A DNA stretch of 64,000 nt from Myxococcales bacterium. Its GTDB lineage: Bacteria > Myxococcota_A > Polyangia > Polyangiales > Polyangiaceae. Shown piece after piece: positions 48,565 to 56,851 of the stretch (the stretch's first letter is position 1; each line of letters starts with the position of its first letter). The notes under the pieces were generated by a model, which was not told the origin of the DNA, did not search any database, and saw only the letters and a program-made list of their open reading frames with translations. The translations under genes and the position numbers were made by a program. The stretch is taken from positions 36,949-100,948 of the forward strand of contig CAHJWM010000018.1 of assembly GCA_903642325.1 (NCBI GenBank). Direction: 5' to 3'.

Positions 48565-50037
48565 TTAGTGGCCGCCGGCCTGCCCGGCACGGCCAGCGAT
48601 CTCGAACGGGTTTTCCCACGCAGGTGTGCCGCCCGCGGCGGTGGGCGTTTCGTGGGCCTGCGCCTCGCCCGCAGTCGCGGTGGGGATCGGCGGAGGGGCA
48701 GCTTTTGGTTGGTACCGTGCGCGCGTCGCGGTCAACCTCGGAGCCTGCGCCCCATTCGAGAGTGGCTCATCGGCGCCGACTTCGCCCCGGGTGAGGGGAG
48801 TTGGCAGGGCCGCTGCCGGCTGCAGCGCGGGCGAGGCCGGCGCGAAGGTCGAAACTACGGCCACTCGGGTCGAGCTCTTCAGCGGGGCACCGAGCGCCCA
48901 ATACGCCGCGACTCCGCCAAGCCCGAGCGCAAACGCCGCCGGAACGAGCAGCCGGCGCTTGGCGCGAAGCGCAGAGCGACTCGCGACGGCGTCCAACGCA
49001 TCGAGCACCTCAGCCGCGGTCCGGTAGCGCTCTTTCGGTGAGCGGTGCAGGCAGCCAAGAACGATCGCGTCGAGGTCGCGCGGAACGAGCGGATTTTTGC
49101 TACTCGGAGCGGGAGCAGACCTCCGCACGCGATCGAGCACGGCCATGGCGGGCGAAGAGCTCGACTCGAACGGCAGCTCGCCGGTGAGCATCTCGAACCA
49201 CACGACACCAAACGCATAGACGTCGCTCGCCTTGGAGTGCAGCTTACCCTCGAGTTGTTCGGGCGCAATGTTGCTGAACGTCCCGACCAGCGCGGAGTTG
49301 CTCGAGCTGCTGCCCTGCCTCGACTCGCGATCGGACGCGCGAGCGAGGCCAAAATCCATGATCAGAGGCCATGTGTCGTCGTTGGCTTCATTTCGAAGCA
49401 TCACGTTGTCGCTCTTGAAGTCACGGTGCAGCACGTGCGCGTCGTGCGCCGCTTTCAGCCCATGCAGCAGTTGACGAGCGACCTTTTGTGCCTCGGCTAG
49501 TGGCAGCGGCCCACCGAGCCGAATACGCTGACCGAGCGTTTCCCCTTCCACGAACTCCATCGTCAGAAAGGAGATTTGAACGCCACTCTTCGACAGCACG
49601 TGCGTGCCAAAGTCGTAAATCCGACAGACGTTCGCGTGACTCACTCGACGCGCGGTCTGCACCTCCCCTTTGAGTAAGTGCACGGCCCGAGGGCTGTCGC
49701 TGGCCGTCGAGTTGACGGTTTTCAAGGCCACCCGCTCTTGTAGGTCTTGATCGAATGCCTCGTAAACCTCGCCCATTCCCCCGCGGGCGACGAACTGACG
49801 AATCCGGTAACGTTGGCTCACCAGCATTCCGGGACGAAACATCGTGTTCCAGCCGCCGTCTTCGCCGCCTTCCAGCGGGATCGTGCTGGCTGTCGCGAGG
49901 GCGTGCGCCGACTCATTCAGCAAGTATTGGCACGTGTCGCATTCATCCAAATGCAAATGCGCTTCCGCGAGGCGAGCCGCGGGGAACCGACCGATTGCGA
50001 AGGCGAGCAGCTCTTCCTCACTCAAGCAGGGCGTCAC
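48565..50037 (-). CDS. Ser/Thr protein kinase with N-terminal anti-sigma-type zinc finger
   Basis: A 490-residue kinase. The first 45 residues look like a zinc finger of anti-sigma factors ('LSEEELLAFAIGRFPAARLAEAHLHLDECDTCQYLLNES', with His-x3-Cys-x2-Cys). The Hanks kinase domain follows (VARGGMGEVYEAF; catalytic loop HRDFKSDN, an atypical HRD-F-KS; DFG as 'MDFGLARA'; 'GTFSNIAPEQLEG'), then a transmembrane helix (VPAAFALGLGGVAAYWAL) and a Pro/Ala tail. GTG 50037 with GGAGGG upstream overlaps the ECF sigma stop (GTGA, 50034-50037), so the longer frame from 50571 is rejected. It likely controls that sigma factor, by binding or phosphorylation. Confidence 0.88.
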   Translation of the reverse strand: MTPCLSEEELLAFAIGRFPAARLAEAHLHLDECDTCQYLLNESAHALATASTIPLEGGEDGGWNTMFRPGMLVSQRYRIRQFVARGGMGEVYEAFDQDLQERVALKTVNSTASDSPRAVHLLKGEVQTARRVSHANVCRIYDFGTHVLSKSGVQISFLTMEFVEGETLGQRIRLGGPLPLAEAQKVARQLLHGLKAAHDAHVLHRDFKSDNVMLRNEANDDTWPLIMDFGLARASDRESRQGSSSSNSALVGTFSNIAPEQLEGKLHSKASDVYAFGVVWFEMLTGELPFESSSSPAMAVLDRVRRSAPAPSSKNPLVPRDLDAIVLGCLHRSPKERYRTAAEVLDALDAVASRSALRAKRRLLVPAAFALGLGGVAAYWALGAPLKSSTRVAVVSTFAPASPALQPAAALPTPLTRGEVGADEPLSNGAQAPRLTATRARYQPKAAPPPIPTATAGEAQAHETPTAAGGTPAWENPFEIAGRAGQAGGH

Positions 50038-50864
50038 GTTAGTTGTCCCTCCGCTCGAGAGGGCTTCGATTCGATGTTGGAGAAGCTGAGCTCGAGCTCC
50101 GCTCCCATCAGGGCGGCTAGGCTCTTGAGCTCGCTCGCCGTCAGCTTGTCCTGTCGAATGCACAGCTCTTGGCGTACCGAATCGTGAAGCTGTGCTCGCG
50201 CGCGATCGAGCCAGCGCGCCGCGGTCGCTCGGTGAACTCCGTAGGCACGGCCGATCTCGTCGATGCTGCAATGCCCGGAGACATGCATGCGCAGCACGTT
50301 GCGGTCTTGAGCTGACAGCGCCAGCACCGCGTCTCGTAGCGCCTGAGCGAACGCTGGCCCGAAGCGCGCCTTCGTGATCAGAGCCTCGGAGCTCAAGCCT
50401 TGCATCGCCAGCTGCTCGCTCAGCTCGACTTGCCGGCCTGCGAGGCGGCCGCGCGCGCGATGGCGATCCAACGCCACCCGGGTGGCGGCCACGCGGACCC
50501 ACGCTTTCAACGGACCGCGTCCTGCGTATTGCCTTACTCGCGCTTCCGCGCCCAGGAGAAGCTTGCCCCAAACTTCTTGCAGCGTGTCCTGCACGAAATC
50601 AGATTCGTGGTTGATGCGAGCGATGGCGGCTTTCGCCACCCCCAAGCCTTCATTCTCGAACGCCCGGAGAGCTTCAGGCTGCGCCTCCGCGCACGCGCAG
50701 CAGAGGTAGAGGTCCGCTGGCTCAGTCGGCAGCTGAGCGTCGTCTTCGAACCCGCCGAGCACGCGCGTGCAATGACCGGCGAAGACGTCGAAGCCCAACT
50801 TGACGAGGGGCCACCTTCGTTGTCCCTCGCGGAACATTTGGCGCATGGCGTCGTCCCTGCTCAT
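50034..50864 (-). CDS. ECF-type sigma factor coupled to a kinase
   Basis: A 276-residue sigma-70-family factor. Region 2 covers 'SDFVQDTLQEVWGKLLLGAEARVRQYAGRGPLKAWVRVAATRVALDRHR' and region 4 covers 'LSAQDRNVLRMHVSGHCSIDEIGRAYGVHRATAARWLDRARAQL'. An N-terminal extension of about 80 residues with several Cys ('LYLCCACAEAQPEAL') is unusual and could bind metal or a partner. ATG 50864. Overlaps the zinc-finger kinase by 4 bp; together they form a sigma/anti-sigma-kinase pair, a known arrangement for ECF groups with a linked Ser/Thr kinase. Confidence 0.9.
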   Translation of the reverse strand: MSRDDAMRQMFREGQRRWPLVKLGFDVFAGHCTRVLGGFEDDAQLPTEPADLYLCCACAEAQPEALRAFENEGLGVAKAAIARINHESDFVQDTLQEVWGKLLLGAEARVRQYAGRGPLKAWVRVAATRVALDRHRARGRLAGRQVELSEQLAMQGLSSEALITKARFGPAFAQALRDAVLALSAQDRNVLRMHVSGHCSIDEIGRAYGVHRATAARWLDRARAQLHDSVRQELCIRQDKLTASELKSLAALMGAELELSFSNIESKPSRAEGQLT

Positions 50865-51499
50865 TGACCTACGCCTAAGCTATGCGAATTCAGCGCCCCA
50901 AGGAATCACCGTTGACAGGTGCCCGTCGTCTCTTCTGCTGAGCCTCTCGATCTGGGCAGATATCCGCTCTGTTCTGTGCTGGTCGGAAAGAAATCAAAGA
51001 CTCGCTACGAACCAGCGCTCCGCAGCCTCCTGGAATTGCCCATAATCCGGGTCCTTGTCCGAGCCTTGCCATTGATTCCAGCACAGCGTTACGCGAGTGG
51101 CGCGTGCCCACGCGAGCTACACCGACAGTTGCCAAGGCAGAGCTCACCGGACATGAACCAGGCTACGGGCTCTGCGCCGGAATGATGACGTCGTCGTGCT
51201 GATCTCGAGTGCAACTTCACGGCTGGGCTCGTGTTGAGCTTGGGATAGAGAGGGGCGCTCCTAGGTCGAGCACTGCACCTCGCTGCCCGGGAACAGCGCC
51301 CCGCAGCAAGGAGCGCGGACGCCGAAGTCGAACGGACGTGCGGGATGGACGCGCGCGTAGAGCAAGCCGTGAATCAGTGGCCCGGCGACTTGCGCGAGGG
51401 ATTGCCGCTCTTGCCGACGATCTTTACGTCGTGTGCGTCCGCGCCCGCGCGGAAAACCTTGTTTTCGACGCCCCGCGCGGGCTCGTTCGCGGACGATTT
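50865..51499. other. Gene-poor interval upstream of the sigma/kinase operon
   Basis: About 635 bases. Should contain the sigma/kinase promoter. No gene is supported: frames on both strands are Arg/Ser/Pro-rich. On the minus strand, in frame beyond the AHSA1 stop, a readable stretch (51499-51372, 'GVENKVFRAGADAHDVKIVG') looks coding-like but has no start. Confidence 0.35.
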
Positions 51500-52012
51500 C
51501 TAAGGGCCGCCCAGGGTAACGAGAAGCTCGTCCAGTTGCTCGAACGTCTCGCTCATCCCCGACTTTTCCCCAGAGGCCATGGCAGCGTCGAGGGCCTCTT
51601 TAGACGGATAGAGCTCGTGCACGACGAGTAGCGTCTTGCCCTCTCTTTCCTGGAAGGTCACCGTGGTGACGGGCCCACTGTCACCCCCTTCGTCATTGCT
51701 CCAGGCGAGGCGCGAGTGCGGGGTCACTTCGAGGTACGTACCGAAGAACGCCATCGGTTCTGGGGCACCGACATCGAACAGCAAACGGTACGTGCCTCCA
51801 ACCCGAATGTCCGCCTCGTAGGAAAGCAGGACGATTGGGAAGGACTTGGGTACCCACCACTGCTTGAACAGCTCGGGCTTGGTCCAGGCCTCGAACACGA
51901 GGCGCGCCGGGGCGTTGACGGTTCGCGTGACGATCAGCTCACGCTCGGACTTTCGTTCTACCGTCGTCGGGTTCTTCATGGGGGTAACATCACTTTTTCT
52001 TCGTGCGTCCAT
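51500..52012 (-). CDS. SRPBCC (AHSA1) family protein
   Basis: A 170-residue START-like protein: 'IVTRTVNAPARLVFEAWTKPELFKQWWVPKSFP', 'DIRVGGTYRLLFDVGAPEPMAFFGTYLEVTPHSRLAWSNDE', 'TTVTFQEREGKTLLVVHELYPSKEALDAAMASGEKSGMSETFEQLDELL'. ATG 52012 has AAGGAG seven bases upstream and lies inside the 3' end of the ArsR gene (23-bp overlap), so the pair is translationally coupled. A second ATG (51979) downstream has no ribosome binding site. Same two-gene pattern as at 42870-43717. Confidence 0.93.
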   Translation of the reverse strand: MDARRKSDVTPMKNPTTVERKSERELIVTRTVNAPARLVFEAWTKPELFKQWWVPKSFPIVLLSYEADIRVGGTYRLLFDVGAPEPMAFFGTYLEVTPHSRLAWSNDEGGDSGPVTTVTFQEREGKTLLVVHELYPSKEALDAAMASGEKSGMSETFEQLDELLVTLGGP

Positions 52013-52355
52013 CGAACTTCTCCTTCCGTTTCAGTTCCTCGAGAACCTGGTCCAACTCGTCGAAGCGCGCCTCCCAGAGCTGGCGGTAACGCTCGATCCA
52101 CGCCGCCTCATCCCCCAACCGGCGCGGGCCCAACTTGCAGGTCCGCACGCGACCGACCTTCTCTGTGGCGACGAGGCCGGCCTGCTCCAAGACACCCACG
52201 TGCTTCTTCATGCCCGTCAGGGTCATGTGGAACTTCTCGGCCAGGTCCGTGATCGACGCGTCCGCACGCCCGAGCTGCTCCAACACGCCCCGTCGGGTCG
52301 GGTCCGATAGCGCGGCGAAAGCAGCGTCGAGGCGCGCTCCTAGATACTGAACCAT
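51990..52355 (-). CDS. ArsR-family transcriptional regulator
   Basis: A 121-residue winged-helix regulator: 'LDAAFAALSDPTRRGVLEQLGRADASITDLAEKFHMTLTGMKKHVGVLEQAGLVATEKVGRVRTCKLGPRRL'. Metal Cys are absent, as usual for the AHSA1-linked subgroup. The start codon lies in the centre of a 34-bp inverted repeat, and no ribosome binding site precedes it, so the mRNA may be leaderless or have a very short leader, and the N-terminal residues MVQYL are encoded within the presumed operator. Overlaps the AHSA1 gene by 23 bp. Confidence 0.94.
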   Translation of the reverse strand: MVQYLGARLDAAFAALSDPTRRGVLEQLGRADASITDLAEKFHMTLTGMKKHVGVLEQAGLVATEKVGRVRTCKLGPRRLGDEAAWIERYRQLWEARFDELDQVLEELKRKEKFDGRTKKK

Positions 52356-52372
52356 GTGGTTCAGTATCTAGG
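52339..52372. promoter_or_regulatory. 34-bp inverted repeat centred on the ArsR start codon
   Basis: CCTAGATACTGAACCA at 52339-52354, spacer TG, and TGGTTCAGTATCTAGG at 52357-52372 form perfect 16-bp arms. The ArsR ATG (minus strand, 52355-52353) sits at the centre. Very likely the autoregulatory operator of the ArsR-AHSA1 operon. Confidence 0.85.
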
Positions 52373-52713
52373 GCAGGGATTGTTGGCATGCAAGGAGAAA
52401 CCGAGCACACGGCTTGGCCCGGTTCGGGTCGCTCTAGACGGTCTTGGGTGGTCCAGCGGTCAGCGCGTTGTAGGTTGCGGACACTGCGACCTTCGATATC
52501 GATAGCTGGTTGGCGACTATTGAATTTGCGGAGCGCGCTCGCCGCCAGCAAGCGGGCGAGTCACACGTGCTCGAAGCAACGCTCGCCGCCGCGCACGCGG
52601 CTGATCGCCCGCATCGCAAACGTCAGCGTCGGTGAGGCGCGCTCCGCGGCGGAAGCAACTTCATACCTCAGCTCGACTTGACGTACCGAGCTTGGCGGGC
52701 AGTGACGTCGGTC
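52373..52713. other. Interval without a supported gene
   Basis: About 340 bases between the ArsR operator and the 3' end of the duplicated-domain lipoprotein gene. Should contain the ArsR promoter. Short open frames lack family features. Confidence 0.35.
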
Positions 52714-53946
52714 TTATGGCACGGCGTAGAGGTCGACCGGCATGTTGCCGGAGTTGTCGCCGTAGCCCGTGTCGCAATAGCTGAAGCTGACCGGCATGCC
52801 GGTTCCCGCATAGAGCATGTAGTAGTCGTGGTCCTTGCGGTAGGGGCCCCACTTGAACTTGTGCAGCGCGATGCAGCCCTCGTCCACGCCGATGCCGAAG
52901 TCAGCGCCGCCCTCACCTTGGTTTGCATTGGTAGAGCTCGCGTCGTAGTCGTCGAAGTCGGCGTCGCCTACGAGGTAGGCGCCGCCGACATGGCCCTGGC
53001 TGGCCGAGCGCAACAGGTAAACCGCGCCGAGCTTGGTCGGCATGGCTGACATCGACCGCGCCGTCTTGCTCACGACGGACACGGAGATCGTCTCGAGCGC
53101 TTTGCCAATTCCGGTGGGCGTAGGCGTCAGTTGATAGATTGCGATATCGATAGACCCGGTTCCAGCGGGGGCCGCGTCGGGCTTGGCCAAGTTGAGGACG
53201 AGCGGCACCCCGGCGCCCGTGACCCACATGTAATAAACGTGATCCGCCCGGAACCCGCCGAACCACTTCATTCGGTTTGGACCGGCCGCGGGGGGAGCGG
53301 CGCCCGCGCCGAGAAGGATCAGCTCTTTGGCGCCGTCATCGAGACCGACGTCCACGGCGCCGACTTTATCCATGCCGGTGGTGCCATCCGCGGATGCAAA
53401 CTCGGCGTCTACCTTGGTACCGCCAAGATCAATGGCTCCCGCCGCGCGCAGCAAGAAGAGCTCGCCCTTGGCCAGGCTAGCCTGCGAGGCCGCCATCGGT
53501 GCGGTAGCCGTGACGTGTAAGGTCTCGAGCGGGGTTCCAGTCGCGGGAGGGGAACCGCCAGCGGAGCCGCCGCCGCTGCCGCCGCTGGGAACTGCGGCTC
53601 CGCCGGCGCCTCCGCCCTGAGCGCCCAGGGCACCCGCCGCGCCGCTGCTGCCACCGGTGCTGGGACCACCACCCGAGCCTGCCAAGCCGCTCGTGCCGGC
53701 GCTGCTTCCGCCCGTTCCCGCGCTGGCGGTGTCTCCCCCCGTTCCCGCCGTTCCCGTTCCCGTTCCCGTTCCCGCCGTTCCCGTTCCCGCCGTTCCACTC
53801 GGGCCACCCCCGTTACCGCCGGAAGAGGCTCCGCCGTCATTCTGCGCCGTGGAAGATGACGACGAACAACCGCCGACCGCGATGCTGAGGAAGATGGCGG
53901 CGAGCGAGAGAGTCGCGGCCTGGATGGGCCTGATAAGAACGGTCAT
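52714..53946 (-). CDS. Lipoprotein with two copies of a beta-rich domain (lectin-like?)
   Basis: A 410-residue lipoprotein: signal with lipobox VGGC (Cys27), a Gly/Ser/Thr/Ala tract to about residue 140 that includes 'GTAGTGTAGTGTGTGT', then two tandem copies of a domain of about 130 residues. Copy 1 begins 'LETLHVTATAPMAASQASLA', copy 2 'LETISVSVVSKTARSMSAMP'. Each continues with 'LFLLRAAGAI' or 'VYLLRSASQG', a 'KWFGGFRADHVYYMWVTGAG' or 'KWGPYRKDHDYYMLYAGTG' block, and ends like 'IDIAIYQL' or 'MPVDLYAV'. The ending 'GYGDNSGNMPVDLY' resembles the calcium/sugar-site end of LecA (PA-IL)-type lectins; this is tentative. ATG 53946 is chosen over an upstream frame. Confidence 0.82.
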   Translation of the reverse strand: MTVLIRPIQAATLSLAAIFLSIAVGGCSSSSSTAQNDGGASSGGNGGGPSGTAGTGTAGTGTGTGTAGTGGDTASAGTGGSSAGTSGLAGSGGGPSTGGSSGAAGALGAQGGGAGGAAVPSGGSGGGSAGGSPPATGTPLETLHVTATAPMAASQASLAKGELFLLRAAGAIDLGGTKVDAEFASADGTTGMDKVGAVDVGLDDGAKELILLGAGAAPPAAGPNRMKWFGGFRADHVYYMWVTGAGVPLVLNLAKPDAAPAGTGSIDIAIYQLTPTPTGIGKALETISVSVVSKTARSMSAMPTKLGAVYLLRSASQGHVGGAYLVGDADFDDYDASSTNANQGEGGADFGIGVDEGCIALHKFKWGPYRKDHDYYMLYAGTGMPVSFSYCDTGYGDNSGNMPVDLYAVP

Positions 53947-54137
53947 GGGGGGTCCCTTTCCCGAGTTCGCGAAAATCGCGGAAGGCGATGTTGCAGGTAG
54001 CTCATACGAGCCTGGCCGTCCAGGTTGCCATTCCGGCTCAGCCGTAAAGCTGCAGTCCAACTTTAGCGCTCAAAGTGGCCATCTTTCTGGCTTCAAACAT
54101 GCAGCGCGACCTGACCCGCCCTGGCTATGTTTCTGCA

Positions 54138-56726
54138 ATGAAACCGAAGCGTGGGCCGCTGCGTCGAGTCGTTACCGCGTGCGGGTTGATGTTGCTCGCC
54201 AGCGCACTGCCGGCCGCATGCAGCGCGGGCAAAAGCACCGGCTCGCAGGCTCGCGGTACGGGCAACTCGGCGAACACGGGCGGATCTTTCATGCTCAATA
54301 CGGGTGGCAGCGGCGCCGGATTGAGCTTCTCCGACGGCGGTTTGACTGGAATGGGCGGCAGCCCCTTCAAGGCCTGTACGCAGCCGGGGGACTGCCAGGC
54401 CAGCGAGCTGTGCGTCGACGGCACTTGCCGCCCAACGACGGGGGCGTGCAGCACCGACAAGGACTGTTTGGGTGACGCGCGGTGCTGCGGCGCGGGCTGC
54501 CGCACCGACGGCAAGAGCGACGGCGTGTGCGTGCCGAACGACGGCGTGGACAAGGCCTGCAAGAAAGACAGCGTCGGCCTGGGCGTGTTTTCCCCGAGCC
54601 TACAGTGCAAGTGGTCGGGCCCCTTGCCGGGCGACCCGTATCCGGATCACAGCCGCGTGATGGCCACGCCGCTCGTTGCGGATCTACCGAATGACTCCGG
54701 TGCCGCTGCCGAAATCATCATCGTCACCAGTGACGAGGGCGAAGGGGCAACCTTCGGCGACACGATTTACGACCCGCGCATCGATCTCAAAACCGCCGGC
54801 TACCTGAACCCGCGCAATGGCCAACCGGCGACGGGCGGCGTGATCCGAATTTTGAACGGACAGACCTGTGTTCAAGAAGAGGTGATCCCATTTTACGTGA
54901 GAGGCCCGGCCGCTCCGGCGATTGCCGATTTGGACGGTGACGGCAAAATGGAGATCGTCACTCGCACCCAGCACTGGGAAAACGCCACCGACAACGGGAC
55001 GAAGCTCATCGCCTTTACTTGGGATGCCGGCGCCAAGAAGTTCAAGCAATATTGGCAGGCGGATGCCGGGTTGCCCGGTGTCGATTCCAACGCGGGTTGG
55101 GACGGCGTATCGATTCACGACCTCGACAACGACGGCAAACCCGAGGTGATTGCCCGTTACGGCGCCGTGTTCAACGGCCAGACCGGTCACCAACTAGCCG
55201 CACCCAATAAGAACCTTGCCGTGCTCGCCGACCCCATCCTCGGTGATGTCGACGCAGACGGAGAGGTCGAGCTCGTAGCCAACAAGGTCTTCAAGTGGAC
55301 GGGCTCGGGATGGGCGGACGATCACCCAGGGCCGAATTCCGCCGCGGAATTTTACGCTTTTGCCGACTTCGGCACGCCCGGCGCTTCAGCGGCAGATTTC
55401 AACTTCAAGCAGAAAGACGGCAAGGCCGAGATCGTCACCGCCGGCGGCGGGCAAGTGGCAATTTACACGCTGGAAGGCCAACAGATCATGAAGGTCGATC
55501 TACCGGCCAACGAACGCGGCGGCCCACCCACGATCGGGGACTTCGATCACGATGGCTTTCCGGAGGTCGCGTCCGCGGGCGCAACGGCGTTCCGCGTCTT
55601 CGATCCGGATTGCAAGGCGGGCGGCGCGGGCTGCGTTGCGCCTTACATTCGCTGGGCCCAACCGTCCAAAGATCAAAGCTCTGCGCGCACGGGCTCGGTG
55701 ATTTTCGACTTCGAGGGGGACGGCCAAGCCGAGGCCGTGTACGCGGATGAGTGCTTTTTGCGCGTATACAAGGGGGACACGGGTGAGGTCGAATTCTCGG
55801 CCTTCCGCTCCTCGTGCACGTGGCTCGAAAACCCCGTCGTGGCCGACCCAGATCGCGACACGCGCACGGAAATCGTGGTCAATTCGAACTTGAATTGCAA
55901 TGTCGATTGTCCGGAGGTCGACCCGATCGACAAAGGAGTGCGCTGCGACAAGAACGAAGACTGCGTGAGTAAGCAGTGCGGCGGCGGCTTCTGCCGTTGC
56001 ACGACGGATGTCGATTGCGGCAACAATTTCATGGCGGATCCCGCCCACCCGAGCGTCAAGTCGGAAGGGCTCGGCTGCCGCGCGCCACTCGACGGCGGCG
56101 GGGGCAACGTGTGCCGCGCCTTGCACCCGCTCAGCGAGAGCGCCGATCAAAAGATGTCTTGGAATGCTCTCTACGTTTACCGCGACGTGCTCGACCGCTG
56201 GGCAGACTCTCGCCCGCTGTGGAACCAGCACGCGTACTCGATCACCAACATCAACGACGACGGCAAGATCCCCGCGACCAAAGACTGGAAGCAGAACTTC
56301 TTGGACCCGAAGTTGAACAATTACCGGGCTAACCGTCAGGGCGACAAGAGCGCCAACTTATTGCCCGATATCACCGGCGCGCTCACCCAGGGCGACGTAT
56401 GCCAGCTCAACGGAGACAAGGTCGTGCTCACCGGCAAGGTGTGTAACCGTGGCCTGCGCGTGGTGGGCGCCAACATGCCCGCCACGTTTTACAAGGGTCC
56501 GCCAGCAGACGGCAAAGTGCTGTGCGTCTCCTACACCTCCGGTCCGGTGCAACTCGGCAACGCTTGCCTGCCCGTATCTTGTGAGCTCCCCGCGCAAGAC
56601 GTGGTGGGCGCGGTCGTTTACATGCTGGTCAACGACGATGGCCAAGGCCACGCCACGACCGAAGAGTGCAATACCAACAATAATACCGACAAAGTCACTG
56701 TATCCGAGTGTCCGGTCGTCAAGTGA
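54138..56726 (+). CDS. FG-GAP/VCBS-repeat lipoprotein with CARDB-like end
   Basis: An 862-residue exported lipoprotein: signal and lipobox LPAAC (Cys28), Gly-rich spacer, a Cys-rich segment ('ACTQPGDCQASELCVDGTCRP', 'DKDCLGDARCCGAGC'), then FG-GAP/VCBS-type repeats with the calcium-loop pattern D-x-D-x-D-G ('IADLDGDGKMEIVTR', 'IHDLDNDGKPEVIARYG', 'LGDVDADGEVELVANKV', 'IGDFDHDGFPEVASAG', 'IFDFEGDGQAEAVYADE'), which form integrin-alpha-like propellers. After another Cys-rich insert the last 130 residues resemble CARDB ('VVLTGKVCNRGLRVVGANMPATFYKG...CNTNNNTDKVTV'). ATG 54138. An adhesin or surface protein. Confidence 0.9.
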   Translation: MKPKRGPLRRVVTACGLMLLASALPAACSAGKSTGSQARGTGNSANTGGSFMLNTGGSGAGLSFSDGGLTGMGGSPFKACTQPGDCQASELCVDGTCRPTTGACSTDKDCLGDARCCGAGCRTDGKSDGVCVPNDGVDKACKKDSVGLGVFSPSLQCKWSGPLPGDPYPDHSRVMATPLVADLPNDSGAAAEIIIVTSDEGEGATFGDTIYDPRIDLKTAGYLNPRNGQPATGGVIRILNGQTCVQEEVIPFYVRGPAAPAIADLDGDGKMEIVTRTQHWENATDNGTKLIAFTWDAGAKKFKQYWQADAGLPGVDSNAGWDGVSIHDLDNDGKPEVIARYGAVFNGQTGHQLAAPNKNLAVLADPILGDVDADGEVELVANKVFKWTGSGWADDHPGPNSAAEFYAFADFGTPGASAADFNFKQKDGKAEIVTAGGGQVAIYTLEGQQIMKVDLPANERGGPPTIGDFDHDGFPEVASAGATAFRVFDPDCKAGGAGCVAPYIRWAQPSKDQSSARTGSVIFDFEGDGQAEAVYADECFLRVYKGDTGEVEFSAFRSSCTWLENPVVADPDRDTRTEIVVNSNLNCNVDCPEVDPIDKGVRCDKNEDCVSKQCGGGFCRCTTDVDCGNNFMADPAHPSVKSEGLGCRAPLDGGGGNVCRALHPLSESADQKMSWNALYVYRDVLDRWADSRPLWNQHAYSITNINDDGKIPATKDWKQNFLDPKLNNYRANRQGDKSANLLPDITGALTQGDVCQLNGDKVVLTGKVCNRGLRVVGANMPATFYKGPPADGKVLCVSYTSGPVQLGNACLPVSCELPAQDVVGAVVYMLVNDDGQGHATTEECNTNNNTDKVTVSECPVVK

Positions 56727-56748
56727 GTGAGTCCACGATCGAAAGCGC

Positions 56749-56802
56749 AGCCTCGCAGGACTTCGGCTCGGCACGCTGACCGTGATAACGCCTTGCGAGG
56801 CT
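56749..56802. terminator. Possible bidirectional terminator hairpin
   Basis: AGCCTCGCA at 56749-56757 pairs with TGCGAGGCT at 56794-56802 around a 36-base loop, between the convergent FG-GAP and propeller genes. Arms are long enough for a hairpin but no T tract follows, so a terminator role is only possible. Confidence 0.3.
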
Positions 56803-56851
56803 CAGGCGGACGTTAGGGCGGCCCGGAGTTACGTCGTTGAAATGCCGGATA

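Noticed and set aside
51372..51499. Readable stretch in frame after the AHSA1 stop, as readthrough or a second gene
   Set aside because: No start codon or family match; probably chance in GC-rich DNA.
53730..53800. CCCGTTCCCGTT repeats as a CRISPR-like array
   Set aside because: They are codon repeats for the Gly-Thr linker of a lipoprotein (no spacers, in frame).
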